In this document: positions 31,775-41,018 of the stretch, one piece after another
How positions within the stretch are numbered: position 1 is the stretch's first letter
Layout of the letters: the number at the start of each line of letters is the position of its first letter
From: Fibrobacter sp. UWB5
GTDB lineage: Bacteria; Fibrobacterota; Fibrobacteria; Fibrobacterales; Fibrobacteraceae
Direction: 5' to 3'
Assembly: GCF_002210295.1 (NCBI RefSeq)
Contig: NZ_MWQH01000001.1
Location: forward strand, 930,001-994,000
DNA: 64,000 nt
Program-made: the position numbers and the translations under genes
The notes under the pieces: generated by a model
What the model was told of the DNA's origin: nothing
The model's database searches: none
What the model saw: only the letters and a program-made list of their open reading frames with translations

Positions 31775-31797
31775 AAACAACAAGTATTCCTGATAAC

Positions 31798-32835
31798 CTA
31801 GTTTTCTTCGTCCAAGCAGCGTTTGATTTGCTTGCGGATATATTCCTTGTGCGTGTCGATTCGTTCCTGGTAACGCGGGTTTACCGTCGTGTCAACATCG
31901 CAAATCTGCTTCTTGGCGAGAACATCTACATCTGCATAAGAACGGCTGATATGTACGTCTGCCAAACAGTTGGAATCGCTTTCCGAAAGGTTGTTCTCTG
32001 CCGCATTCTTGGCGCTGTCCAAGAGATCGTTCATGTCTTTTTCGAAGACTTCTTGCATCTCAGAATAAGTGGCGAAATCGTTCTTTTGGCAGAGCGGAGA
32101 CGGGGTCGGAACGCTGCTGCTGGATTCCGGCTCCGGTTCTGAGCTGGAACTCGATTGAAATTTCTCGGGATACTTTGCTCTATACTCTTCTTCGGTATAG
32201 AGAATTTTATCCCCATCAACATAAAAATTGGCGGGATATGTTTGCCCATCGGAACATTTATATACCGCAGTTCCCAAATCTCGATGTGTACATGTGTTAC
32301 TAGGCACCCCATAAAGAGGAACATCGTATTCGTCTAGGACGGCTTTTGTTTTGTCTTCGAGGGAATCTAGCTGCTCAAGGGTTCGGGTCTGGTTATTGGC
32401 AAGTTGTTCCTTTTTCCACCTGACTGTGGATTGATGGTCTTGTCCGTCAAGACATTCGAATGTGGCTCCGACAAAGTTTTCCCAAGCGCAGTGGATGCTA
32501 GGGTCGCTTGCAAGCCTATAGGGCATCGAAGGGTCATAGCTGGAGCTAGACTCGGCTTCACTGGAGCTGGACTGGACTTCTTCGGCGGAACTTGAACTTT
32601 CGCAAGCGTCGGAACTAGAAACGGCGCCCGAATCAATGTCGTAAACGGGTCTGACTCCATAGAGCGTGTCGGTTTTGATTCCGTCAAGGTCGTCGGGCTT
32701 GACGATAGAATCGGGTAGAGTTTCGTTGTTGTCTCCGCCGGTTACAGAGACGCTTTCGCTATCGCCGCCGCAGCTTACCCAAAAGAACGCGGTTGATGAC
32801 AACAGGACCTTTTTCCAGTGTTTGCGAATGTTCAT
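31798..32835 (-). CDS. Ser-rich lipoprotein
   Basis: 345 residues with lipobox WVSC (Cys about residue 22), then GGDSESVS. Two Ser-rich linkers (ESSSSAEEVQSSSSEAESSSS near 80-98 and SSSSSEPEPESSSS near 230) separate regions that contain paired Cys motifs (HCAWENFVGATFECLDGQ and CTHRDLGTAVYKCSDGQ), two similar modules with the pattern C...G..(F/Y).C.DGQ. Poly-Ser linkers are typical of Fibrobacter surface proteins. Function unknown; surface display or substrate binding is a guess. SD GAGGAG precedes ATG 32835. Confidence 0.7.
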   Translation of the reverse strand: MNIRKHWKKVLLSSTAFFWVSCGGDSESVSVTGGDNNETLPDSIVKPDDLDGIKTDTLYGVRPVYDIDSGAVSSSDACESSSSAEEVQSSSSEAESSSSYDPSMPYRLASDPSIHCAWENFVGATFECLDGQDHQSTVRWKKEQLANNQTRTLEQLDSLEDKTKAVLDEYDVPLYGVPSNTCTHRDLGTAVYKCSDGQTYPANFYVDGDKILYTEEEYRAKYPEKFQSSSSSEPEPESSSSVPTPSPLCQKNDFATYSEMQEVFEKDMNDLLDSAKNAAENNLSESDSNCLADVHISRSYADVDVLAKKQICDVDTTVNPRYQERIDTHKEYIRKQIKRCLDEEN

Positions 32836-32861
32836 AAGTTCTCCTCGATTTTCTATAATAG

Positions 32862-32889
32862 AAAAATACCCTTTTGCGAGGGTATTTTC
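32862..32889 (-). terminator. Terminator of the DUF4832-like gene
   Basis: AAAATACCCT (32863-32872), loop TTTGCG, AGGGTATTTT (32879-32888). The flanking T run on the minus strand suits the gene ending at 32938. Confidence 0.8.
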
Positions 32890-32937
32890 TACTAAAAAAT
32901 GATTTTGTTATGGATTATTTGTATAAAATCGTGTAAA

Positions 32938-34464
32938 CTAGCGGCTTAAAATGGGGTAGTAGGCGCCTTTGGCGGCCTTCCCCGGAACGTTACGGCCTTT
33001 GATGTCTGTGGCGCGGTTTTTGCCTGCCTCATAGCCGCGATTTCCCCGGCTTTCTGCAAAGCGACCCTTCCCGATGGCGGTGCTATTTTCGTCAAGGAGT
33101 CCTTCGATGACCGCAGCGCTACCGTCTAGGCTTGCCTTGTAGGGGATGGTCGCGTCTTTCAGAAGCTTGTCGCCGGTGATAGTGACTTCGGGTGATTCGC
33201 TGTCGCCGATTTGAATGCCTGCGATAGTAAAGGTTGCCTCTTTGCCGGGCAAAAGACCCTTAAGCGATTTTTCGCTGCGCACGCCCTTTACGGTTACGTA
33301 GGCGTTGTGATACAGCGGTGCAATGCCGATGTTCTTTACGCGCACGGCTGCAGAAATCTTGTTGACTGCGTAGCCTGTGATTTCGAACTTGTAGCCTGCA
33401 TAGGAACTGGCCTCGTACACGCGTTCCTTGGTGGCGTAACTGCCTTCGGGTGCGTCGTTGCCTATCACGTAGGTCATGTGGTACTTGGCGGCGGCATCTT
33501 CCCAGGTGACTCCGTAAAGGCCTGCCGGGTTCAGGAACTCGCGCTGGTCCTTTTCGGTGTAGTAGCTGACTTCGCCTCCGCCGGGAGCGGCTTTCCAGCG
33601 GTCCGTACCCAGGTCGCGCCAGTTTTTCTCGTTGTCGCCTTCGCCCTGCGAAATGTCGTGTTCCTTGTGCATGAAGGAATCGTCGAACAGCCCGAAATTG
33701 AGCCCGAGTAAGGTCTTGTTGCCTGCGACGGGCGTGTAGTTGTTGTCTGCCGCATCGATGGAGATGCTCCACGGGGTCTCTTCGAACAAACTATCAAGAT
33801 GCGTCAGGAATTCGGCCTGGTAGTCCTTGGTGGCGAAGTTGACTCCGAAATTGAGCTTGGTGCCGTAGATGTGATATTCGCCCCAGTGTCCGAAACCCGC
33901 CTGCACAAAGGCGATGCGCGGATCCTTGTCGTATTTTGCAGCAAAGTCGGTGTAGAACTGCTTGTAGAACCACAGGAGTTCCTTGTTGCTCCAGTCGGCG
34001 TAATAGGTGGGACCGTCGCCGCCCGGGTCTTCGGAATACGTCTCGGTGTAGGACTTGTTCGCCTTGATGTAGTTGGGGACTGCGGTAGCGCCCTCTACTT
34101 TTTCGGTGCAGCCCGATGCGTTCGTGATGGTTGCGCTCGGGTACTCGATGCGGAACCGCACGATGGCCTGGTGCCCGCGGCTCGCGATATCGTCGAGCAT
34201 CTTTTCGAAACTGCTCCAGTCGTAGTCAATCTTGTCGTCGGTCTTGTCCTTCACCACGGCGCAGGGGAGGCAGTACGAGAATTCGAGCGAGATGGATTTT
34301 TGAAGGTTCTTCTGGTCTTTTGCCTGGTCGGGCCAGAACACGATGCCCTTCATGGGTTCGAGCGATTCGATTTCCTTGTTGAGGGCAACGGAACGGTCCG
34401 CCGCGAATGATGCAGTTACCAAAAAGGCAACCGCGCTACCTGCGATTATCAAGTTTTTCACCAT
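32938..34464 (-). CDS. Secreted DUF4832-like protein, probable glycoside-hydrolase fold
   Basis: 508 residues with a signal peptide (NLIIAGSAVAFLVTASFA, cleavage before ADRS). The N-terminal 330 residues look like a TIM barrel: GIVFWPDQ, RFRIEYPS, IAFVQAGFGHWGEYH and a late WEDAAAKYH strand. A beta-sandwich follows (AVRVKNIGIAPLYHNAYV). The order fits the DUF4874/DUF4832 pair found on putative secreted glycosidases. The tail carries a basic motif (ATDIKGRNVP, then KAAKGAYYP) that is nearly the same in the GH18 gene next door. ATG 34464 with AGGAG is preferred over GTG 34470. Confidence 0.68.
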   Translation of the reverse strand: MVKNLIIAGSAVAFLVTASFAADRSVALNKEIESLEPMKGIVFWPDQAKDQKNLQKSISLEFSYCLPCAVVKDKTDDKIDYDWSSFEKMLDDIASRGHQAIVRFRIEYPSATITNASGCTEKVEGATAVPNYIKANKSYTETYSEDPGGDGPTYYADWSNKELLWFYKQFYTDFAAKYDKDPRIAFVQAGFGHWGEYHIYGTKLNFGVNFATKDYQAEFLTHLDSLFEETPWSISIDAADNNYTPVAGNKTLLGLNFGLFDDSFMHKEHDISQGEGDNEKNWRDLGTDRWKAAPGGGEVSYYTEKDQREFLNPAGLYGVTWEDAAAKYHMTYVIGNDAPEGSYATKERVYEASSYAGYKFEITGYAVNKISAAVRVKNIGIAPLYHNAYVTVKGVRSEKSLKGLLPGKEATFTIAGIQIGDSESPEVTITGDKLLKDATIPYKASLDGSAAVIEGLLDENSTAIGKGRFAESRGNRGYEAGKNRATDIKGRNVPGKAAKGAYYPILSR

Positions 34465-34540
34465 ACACACTCCTGTCGGGAATACCCGTTACTCTAAATC
34501 TATCGTGTTGAATGGCTTGAGTCAAGTAAAAAATATGAAC

Positions 34541-35752
34541 TTATTTCCCGTTTACCGGATAATATGCCCCGCGTGCGGCTTTTGGGGGAACATTACGTCC
34601 TTTAAGATCGGTGGCGCGGGTTTTGCGCCTGTCATTGCTCATGGCCTTGTTGTGTTTTGGCCTGATGGCGGCGTTCGCGTCCTGCAGTGCGATGTAGATG
34701 CTGTCGAGAATCGGGTTGCCTGTGCCTTCGATGTAGTCATGCGAGACTTCCCACACCATGATTCCGGCATAGCCGTTTTCCTTGACCCAGCGGCTCTTGA
34801 CGGCAGAAGAATGCGGGTCTTCGAAGGTGACGTATCCGGTTGAAGAGACGCCGTAAGGTGACACGGAGACGCTGTCGAAAAAGAATTCCCATTCGGGGTT
34901 CGCGACGATGTCCTTGTACGGGACCTGCTTTGCCGTGCCCTTGGTAAAATCGGTGCCGGGACCCGTTGCGCCCTTGAATTCAAATCCGAACGAGGGAATG
35001 CCGAAGACCATCTTTTCGGTGGGGACACCGCGCTTTTTCCAGTAGTCACGGGTCTGTTCCCACGACCAGGTGGTGTAGCCTTCGTGCGGGTAGAGCGGTG
35101 AATCGAACATGGCTTTTTCGTCCCAGTCGCCGGTGATATCGTAGGTCATGAACCCGAGCCAGTCCAGGTTTTTCACGAGGACTTCGGGCGTGAAGTATTT
35201 CCCGTAATACTGCGAGCAGGGGAGCGCTGCTGAAAGGCTCTTGCCTTCGGGGAGTGCGGCGCGGAGCTCTGTGAGCAGCTTGTTGTAGGCGATGGTGTCG
35301 GCGTCGGGCACGGGATTGTATTCCCATTCCCAGTCCATGTCGAGGCCGTCCAAGTTGTGGTCGGCGACGAATTGCACGAGGTTCGCGATGAACTTTTGGC
35401 GAAGCGCATCATCCGATGCGACGGGTACGAAATTTTCGCTTTGTCCGCCACCGCCGAGCGAGACGATAACCTTGGTGCCTACATCATGCGCAAGCGTTAC
35501 CATGGAATCAAGCGCGCTCGGGTCGTCAGCGGCATCGCCTTTAAGTGAACCGTCCGTGTTCGGCGTTATAAAGCTCCACAGCACGTGCGTCAACTTTTCA
35601 TACGGGACTTTGTCTACCGTGTAGGCGGGCTTATGCCATTTTCCCCAATCCGGGTAATAGCCGATGAACAGGGGTGCTGCCCACGCCGTAGAAATTCCGG
35701 CGATGGTGAAAAGGGCTGTCGCGAAAATTTTGCCGATTTTGATTCTCTTCAT
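34541..35752 (-). CDS. Secreted GH18 chitinase-like enzyme
   Basis: 403 residues, signal peptide 1-25 (cleavage AWA-APL). The GH18 barrel runs to about residue 360: GYYPDWGKWH, VIVSLGGGGQ (SxGG motif) and the catalytic motif LDGLDMDWE (134-142, proton donor Glu142). It should hydrolyse chitin or similar beta-1,4-GlcNAc chains by substrate-assisted catalysis. Near the C-terminus it carries the same basic tail as its downstream neighbour (ATDLKGRNVP, KAARGAYYP). ATG 35752 starts the signal peptide; a longer in-frame start at 35818 would add a non-hydrophobic leader. It lies 76 bp before the DUF4832-like gene and may share its transcript. Confidence 0.9.
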   Translation of the reverse strand: MKRIKIGKIFATALFTIAGISTAWAAPLFIGYYPDWGKWHKPAYTVDKVPYEKLTHVLWSFITPNTDGSLKGDAADDPSALDSMVTLAHDVGTKVIVSLGGGGQSENFVPVASDDALRQKFIANLVQFVADHNLDGLDMDWEWEYNPVPDADTIAYNKLLTELRAALPEGKSLSAALPCSQYYGKYFTPEVLVKNLDWLGFMTYDITGDWDEKAMFDSPLYPHEGYTTWSWEQTRDYWKKRGVPTEKMVFGIPSFGFEFKGATGPGTDFTKGTAKQVPYKDIVANPEWEFFFDSVSVSPYGVSSTGYVTFEDPHSSAVKSRWVKENGYAGIMVWEVSHDYIEGTGNPILDSIYIALQDANAAIRPKHNKAMSNDRRKTRATDLKGRNVPPKAARGAYYPVNGK

Positions 35753-35882
35753 ATTCTGAAAATAACTTTTTTTGGGACGATTTTGCCCGACTCCTTCAAT
35801 AAAAGCGAAAAAAGGCATTTGTGTTGTTGTGTCTTACATCACTTAAACAATCTTTTACCTATGAATTACAAAGGCCGGTATA

Positions 35883-35890
35883 TATCTTTA
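35883..35890 (+). promoter_or_regulatory. TATCTTTA promoter element of the CotH gene
   Basis: Ends four bases before ATG 35895. Leaderless spacing on a surface lipoprotein gene. Confidence 0.45.
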
Positions 35891-35894
35891 GAGC

Positions 35895-38885
35895 ATGAAG
35901 ACCAGAAAATTACTTTTTTTGGATGTATGGTTTTCTTTGGTCTTGGCGAGTGTGGTGGCTTGCTCGGACAGTAGCAGTTCTGGAACGAGTCCAGAATTAA
36001 TTATAAGTGAAGACGGTCAGCCGATTCCCGCAAGTTCGGGAGCCGTTTCCGATCCGTCAAATCCTCAGACGGGATTGTCTTCGTCTTCTAAGGCGGATTC
36101 CCACGAAGGGCCGCTCCCGGGTGAAGACCCGGGCATGGTTGCTATCGATACGACGGTGCCGTTTATCGGCAATTTCCCGGTGATTTTCTCCGAAGTTTCG
36201 CCCTCGAATGCAAACTTTAAAGATAACGACGGCAATGACCCCGGCTGGCTCGAACTCTACAATACAAGCGATGCTCCGGTAAGCCTGAAGGGCGTTGCCT
36301 TGAGTAACGATGCCAAGTACCCGCGTCGTTGGGTCTTTGGCGATGCGACTGTGCCTGCGAAGGGTCACATGATTGTGTTCCTTTCGGGCAAGAACTACGC
36401 CGACTATATTCCGCCTTCGGATTCGGTCAATATGATTGGTACCGATTGCAGTTCGGAATCTTCTGCCGGCGGGTTCGGCGCGTTCCCCGGTATGGGTGAC
36501 TGGGGCGGCGGCATGGGAGATTTCGGTGGTGGATTCCCCGGCGGTGGTGCCGGCGCTGGAGTCGGTGGCGCTGCTGCGGCGGGTAATACCGGAAATGCCG
36601 AAAATTTGCCCGGACAGTCTTCGCTTTGCTTTAACGAAGGTGGCGCAAACCAAATTGGCGCCGTCATGAAGGTGGCCCAAGGGGGTTCTTACACCCGCGT
36701 GGTCGTTAATTCCGGCGCAAAGCTTGGCGACGCTGACCAGCTCGTGATTCGTGGTTTTATCACCAAGACTCACAAGATTCGCGTCAACTTTAAAGAAGGC
36801 GACGATATTAGTGCTTGGGGTGGTAAGAATCTTCGCGGTACAGGCGATACGAGCTCGGTTTATTATGTGCGCCTTGGCGACAATGCGGCTGATCTCAAGC
36901 GTAACAATGTGACTGCGACGACTTTCGCGACCGAAACGCAGGGCTCCGAATCGACAACAATCAAGATTACGTCTTACATTGCCCGCAAGCGCGGCCATGA
37001 ACCGCATACGACCTTCAAGGCCGAAGACCGGGGCGGTGTACTTTACCTGGTGAGCGAAACAGGCGTGCTGGACTCCGTGCGCTATTCTGCAGTGCCTACG
37101 GGCGCCTCCTGGTCTCGCGATGCCGCAGGCAAATGGGGCTTTGCAACGCCTTCGCCTTATGGCAATACCGTGGGCGAAGTGTTTGCTGAACAGGCTCAGA
37201 CGAACGAAGTGAATATTCCGGCTTCCGGTTTCTATTCGTCACCGGTATCGGTCACGTTCCCGGCAGGCACTCGCTGCGAACAGGGCGGTACCGAACCTAC
37301 GGCGAATTCCCCGGTGGTCAACCAAACTTTGAACATCAGCGCAACAACAGTACTTCGTTGCCGTGTTTATACCGAAGGCTCTTACCCGAGTAACGAAGTG
37401 ATTCGTACTTACGTTTTCGGGCAGGCTCCTTCTGTTGCCGCCTTGTTTGTCACGACGGATCCGCTCTCGATGTTCAGTCCCGATACGGGCCTTTACATGA
37501 CGGGTAACGGTGCCGCCATGATGGACCCGAAGAAGGGTGCTAACTTCTGGAGCAACCGCGAACTCCCCGTCTATGTGGAGCTCTTTGAACCGGGTTCTCC
37601 CAAGACGCCTGCCTTTGGAATCATGGGCGACTACAAGATTTCGGGCCAGTATAGCCGCGCTAAAGAAAAGAAATCGTTCTCCATCACCTTGCGCGAAGAA
37701 TACGGCGACAAGCGACTCAAATACACGCTGTTCCCGGATTACCCTGAACTCAAGAAATTCAAGGCGTTCTCGCTCCGAAATTTCGGTAACAACTGCGGTG
37801 ATGACTATGTACGCGACCGCCTGGGAACCTCGATGACAGAAGGCCTTGGCGTAGATTACCAGCGTGGCCGTTACGTTGTTGTATATTACAATGGCACGTA
37901 CTACGGCGTGCACGATTTGCGCGAACGCAATAACGAATATTATTACGAAACCAAGTATGGTCTCGACGCCAATGACATTGACCTCATTGATGCGCAGAAC
38001 GAAGTGGGCGCAGGCTCTGCTACCGATTACAAGAACATGCTGGATTGGCTCCAGAGTAACGAACTCACAAGCGATGCCAACTACCAGAAGATTGCAGACC
38101 AGATAGACGTTGACAACTACATGAACTACATGCAGGCCGAAATGTTCCTGAACAATGGCGACTGGCCGCACAACAACATGAAAAAGTGGCGTGTTGCAAG
38201 CCAGAAGAGCAAATGGAAATGGTTCCTGTACGATGTCGACTTCGGTTTTGGCGTGGGCTACAATACGCAAAACGGCAACGTGTTTAGCTACGTGACCAAT
38301 CGAAACGGTACAAATGGCATGGGGATGATGCCGGGTATGGGTGGCGGCCAGCAGACGGGTGGCTCCATTTCGGAACACACGATTCTCATGATCCGCTTGC
38401 TCGAAAACGAAGGTTTCAAGAAGGCGTTCATCAACCGTTTCTGCGTGCTTCTGTCCATGAATTTTTCTGCCGACAGGCTCCTGAAACGCATCGAAGATTT
38501 GCAGTCCCAGGTGCAGGCCGAAGTTGCAGGCGATGCAGCCTTCTGGGGTTACGACGAAGCTTCGATGTCGAGCAATCTCGAAAAGATCAAGAGCTTTGCT
38601 CAGACCCGCCAGCAGACAATCATGAGCGAAATGGCGACGTTCTTTAGCTTGGGCGACCCCACTCCGGTAACGCTTTCAACGCAGGGCTCGGGCCATATTC
38701 TGGTGCATAACTTGGCGCTTGACCAAAGCTCGATGGCGGTGAACTTCTTTAGAGATGTCCAGGTGACCGTGACGGCGGTGCCTAACACGGGAGTCGTATT
38801 CGGAGGCTGGAGCGACGGCGTTCAGGAGGCAACCCGAACGTTTACCCCGGGCGAAGTGACAAGCGTCACTGCAACATTTAAGTAA
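35895..38885 (+). CDS. CotH-family lipoprotein with LTD domain
   Basis: 996 residues. Lipobox VVAC (Cys about residue 23) and a Ser-rich linker. A lamin-tail domain spans about 92-300 (VIFSEVSPSNANFKDNDGNDPGWLELYNTSD), interrupted by a Gly/Phe/Met-rich loop near 195-235. A chitobiase-C-like beta domain follows at about 430-515 (FYSSPVSVTFPAGTRC). The CotH kinase-like domain is at about 520-900 (KFKAFSLRNFGNNCGDDYVRDRLG, YVVVYYNGTYYGVHDLRERNN, FLYDVDFGFG). The C-terminal 75 residues form a bacterial repeat (VVFGGWSDGVQEATRTFTP). CotH kinases phosphorylate secreted proteins in spore formers; here the role at the cell surface is unknown. Confidence 0.88.
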   Translation: MKTRKLLFLDVWFSLVLASVVACSDSSSSGTSPELIISEDGQPIPASSGAVSDPSNPQTGLSSSSKADSHEGPLPGEDPGMVAIDTTVPFIGNFPVIFSEVSPSNANFKDNDGNDPGWLELYNTSDAPVSLKGVALSNDAKYPRRWVFGDATVPAKGHMIVFLSGKNYADYIPPSDSVNMIGTDCSSESSAGGFGAFPGMGDWGGGMGDFGGGFPGGGAGAGVGGAAAAGNTGNAENLPGQSSLCFNEGGANQIGAVMKVAQGGSYTRVVVNSGAKLGDADQLVIRGFITKTHKIRVNFKEGDDISAWGGKNLRGTGDTSSVYYVRLGDNAADLKRNNVTATTFATETQGSESTTIKITSYIARKRGHEPHTTFKAEDRGGVLYLVSETGVLDSVRYSAVPTGASWSRDAAGKWGFATPSPYGNTVGEVFAEQAQTNEVNIPASGFYSSPVSVTFPAGTRCEQGGTEPTANSPVVNQTLNISATTVLRCRVYTEGSYPSNEVIRTYVFGQAPSVAALFVTTDPLSMFSPDTGLYMTGNGAAMMDPKKGANFWSNRELPVYVELFEPGSPKTPAFGIMGDYKISGQYSRAKEKKSFSITLREEYGDKRLKYTLFPDYPELKKFKAFSLRNFGNNCGDDYVRDRLGTSMTEGLGVDYQRGRYVVVYYNGTYYGVHDLRERNNEYYYETKYGLDANDIDLIDAQNEVGAGSATDYKNMLDWLQSNELTSDANYQKIADQIDVDNYMNYMQAEMFLNNGDWPHNNMKKWRVASQKSKWKWFLYDVDFGFGVGYNTQNGNVFSYVTNRNGTNGMGMMPGMGGGQQTGGSISEHTILMIRLLENEGFKKAFINRFCVLLSMNFSADRLLKRIEDLQSQVQAEVAGDAAFWGYDEASMSSNLEKIKSFAQTRQQTIMSEMATFFSLGDPTPVTLSTQGSGHILVHNLALDQSSMAVNFFRDVQVTVTAVPNTGVVFGGWSDGVQEATRTFTPGEVTSVTATFK

Positions 38886-38891
38886 GAAAAT

Positions 38892-38916
38892 AAGCTCGGC
38901 CAAGGCCGAGCTTTCT
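38892..38916 (+). terminator. Terminator of the CotH gene
   Basis: AAGCTCGGCC (38892-38901), AA loop, GGCCGAGCTT (38904-38913), then TCTTG: a 10-bp perfect stem with a weak T tail. Confidence 0.75.
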
Positions 38917-38951
38917 TGTATTTTGCAACTAGGATTTATCCGCTAAATTTC

Positions 38952-38959
38952 TATATTTA
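38952..38959 (+). promoter_or_regulatory. TATATTTA promoter element of der
   Basis: Six bases before ATG 38966. An earlier ATG at 38961 runs straight into TGA, so it is not the start. Confidence 0.5.
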
Positions 38960-38965
38960 CATGCG

Positions 38966-40408
38966 ATGAAATTACCTGTCGTATGTATAGTAGGGCGCCC
39001 GAACGTGGGCAAGTCCTCGCTCTTTAATCGTATCTTGGGGCGTCGCGCCGCTGTCGTGTCTGACCGCGATGGTGTGACCCGCGATCGCCATTACCAGAAT
39101 GCGAATTACAAGGGCCATGAATTTACGGTGGTCGATACCGGCGGATTCTTGCCGGACGATTCCATCGATGTGCTCGCCGATAGCGTACGCACCCAGATTT
39201 TTAACGCCGTCGAAGAGGCCGACCTGGTGCTCTTCATGGTCGATGTCCGCGTGGGCATTACCAAGCTCGACGAACAGTTTGCCCGCATGGTCCGCAAGCT
39301 CGACAAGAAGGTGATTCTTGTGGCGAACAAGAGCGAAAACGGTGCCGACCGTCAAGAAAGCTACGAATTCCTGAAGCTTGGCTTCGGGCTTCCGCGTACT
39401 ATCAGTGCGCTCACGGGCTATGCCTGTCTTTCGCTCATGGACGAAGTCATTGCCGTGCTTCCGACGCCTGTTCGTGGCGAACGCCGCGAAGAACGCCCGA
39501 TTCGCTTTGCCATTCTCGGCCGCCCCAATGCCGGCAAGAGTACACTCTTGAACCGCCTGCTGAACGAAGACCGCGCTGTGGTGTCCGATATTCCGGGTAC
39601 TACTCGCGATTCCATTGACTGCGACTTTGCGGTCGATGGCGTCAAGTTCGTGGTGACCGATACGGCTGGCCTCCGCAAGAAGGCGAAGGTCGAAGACGAA
39701 GTCGAAATTTTCAGCAACATGCGTACCCTCGAAAGCATTCGCCGCTCCGACGTGTCGGTGCTCATGGTCGATTGCACTCGCGGTCTCGAAGTCCAGGACT
39801 TCCGCATTATTACCGAAATCCGCAAGGCCGGCAAGGGCCTGGTGCTCGTGCTCAACAAGTGGGATATCTTCCCGGACAAGACCGAAAAGTCCTTTGACCA
39901 CATGGTCAAGGAAATGCTTGAACGCGAACCCATGCTTGAATACGTGCCGATCATTTCGGCAAGCGCCAAGGAAGGCCAGCGCGTCAACCGCATTGTCCAG
40001 GCCATTCAGACGGTGTATGCCAACTGCCGTCGCGTGCTTGGCCGCGACCGCGTGGCCGAAGCCTTTGCAAGTTTCTTGGAAAAGAATCCGGTGCCGAGCC
40101 AGAACGCCCGCGTGGTACAGCTGACTCGCGCCTGCCAGATTATGGTCGAACCCCCTGTGATTGCGATTGAAACCCGCACGCCGGAACTGGTGGCCGATTC
40201 TTACAAGCGTTACTTGCTCAAACAGTTTTACGAAGAATTCCAGCTGCAGGGCGCACCCCTCCGCTTGAACTTCGACCAGAAATTAACCCTTAGAAAGGAT
40301 GAAGATCTTGAACAGTTTACTGAGTCTTCCAATAGCGTACTTGCTGGGGTCAATCCCCAGCGCGATCTGGATCGCAAAAATCGCAAAGGGAAAGTCGTTC
40401 GACATTAG
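38966..40408 (+). CDS. der: Ribosome-assembly GTPase Der (EngA)
   Basis: 480 residues with two tandem GTPase domains: first G1 GRPNVGKSS at residues 10-18 with VDTGG and NKSE, second G1 GRPNAGKST near 186-194 with VTDTAGLR and NKWD. A C-terminal KH-like domain follows. Der acts in 50S subunit maturation and is usually essential. Length is normal. The last 110 nt are also the start of plsY in another frame, so the C-terminal residues (FTESSNSVLAGV ... KVVRH) are dual-coded. There is no SD; the start is leaderless-type. Confidence 0.95.
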   Translation: MKLPVVCIVGRPNVGKSSLFNRILGRRAAVVSDRDGVTRDRHYQNANYKGHEFTVVDTGGFLPDDSIDVLADSVRTQIFNAVEEADLVLFMVDVRVGITKLDEQFARMVRKLDKKVILVANKSENGADRQESYEFLKLGFGLPRTISALTGYACLSLMDEVIAVLPTPVRGERREERPIRFAILGRPNAGKSTLLNRLLNEDRAVVSDIPGTTRDSIDCDFAVDGVKFVVTDTAGLRKKAKVEDEVEIFSNMRTLESIRRSDVSVLMVDCTRGLEVQDFRIITEIRKAGKGLVLVLNKWDIFPDKTEKSFDHMVKEMLEREPMLEYVPIISASAKEGQRVNRIVQAIQTVYANCRRVLGRDRVAEAFASFLEKNPVPSQNARVVQLTRACQIMVEPPVIAIETRTPELVADSYKRYLLKQFYEEFQLQGAPLRLNFDQKLTLRKDEDLEQFTESSNSVLAGVNPQRDLDRKNRKGKVVRH

Positions 40409-40976
40409 AGATTACGGCTCCAAGAATGCGGGCCTCACCAACACGTTCCGCGTGCTCGGCTGGAAACCCGCACTCCCGGTAGTTTTTCTTGACTTGCTCA
40501 AGGGCTTTTTTGGACCGTGGATTGCCATGAGAATGTGCGAAGCCCAGGTGGCCGCCGGTGGTGCAGACTACTCCCATTGGGTGCCGCTTGTCGCAGGCCT
40601 CTTGGTCATTCTTGGCCACAGCTTTACTTGCTTTGCCGGTTTCCGCGGCGGTAAGGGCGTGCTTGCAGCCTTGGGCGTGTTCCTTGCCCTTTGCCCGATT
40701 ACGGCTCTTAGCGCTTTTGGTGTGTGGGCCATTTTCACGTTTGCATCGAAGTATGTGTCGGTGGGCAGTATTGCCGCCTGTGTGGCTCTCGGTGTGTTTG
40801 CTGTCATGGGCTACCTCAAGTTGCCGTTCCCGCCCGACGATATTAACCTTGGTCTGATGATTACCTGCCTTATTGTGGCCGTTTTTGTGATTGTGAAGCA
40901 CAAATCCAACATAAAGCGCCTTATGAACGGCACTGAAAACGGTTTTGGCAGCAAACGCAAGACCCCGAAGGCATAA
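40299..40976 (+). CDS. plsY: Acyl-phosphate:glycerol-3-phosphate acyltransferase PlsY
   Basis: 225 residues, polytopic inner-membrane enzyme that makes lysophosphatidate from acyl-phosphate and G3P. Motif 1 is YLLGSIPSAIW and motif 1b is DIRDYGSKNAGLTNTFRVLG; motif 2 GHSFTCFAGFRGGKGV and a later KLPFPPDD follow, with about five helices. Start ATG 40299 is needed to include the first helix and the GSIP motif, so the overlap of 110 nt with der is real. gpsA follows 42 bp downstream, so substrate supply and use are in one operon. Confidence 0.93.
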   Translation: MKILNSLLSLPIAYLLGSIPSAIWIAKIAKGKSFDIRDYGSKNAGLTNTFRVLGWKPALPVVFLDLLKGFFGPWIAMRMCEAQVAAGGADYSHWVPLVAGLLVILGHSFTCFAGFRGGKGVLAALGVFLALCPITALSAFGVWAIFTFASKYVSVGSIAACVALGVFAVMGYLKLPFPPDDINLGLMITCLIVAVFVIVKHKSNIKRLMNGTENGFGSKRKTPKA

Positions 40977-41018
40977 TTATTGTAGATTATAGGAAAAAGT
41001 GATAGGTAAGGATTTATT

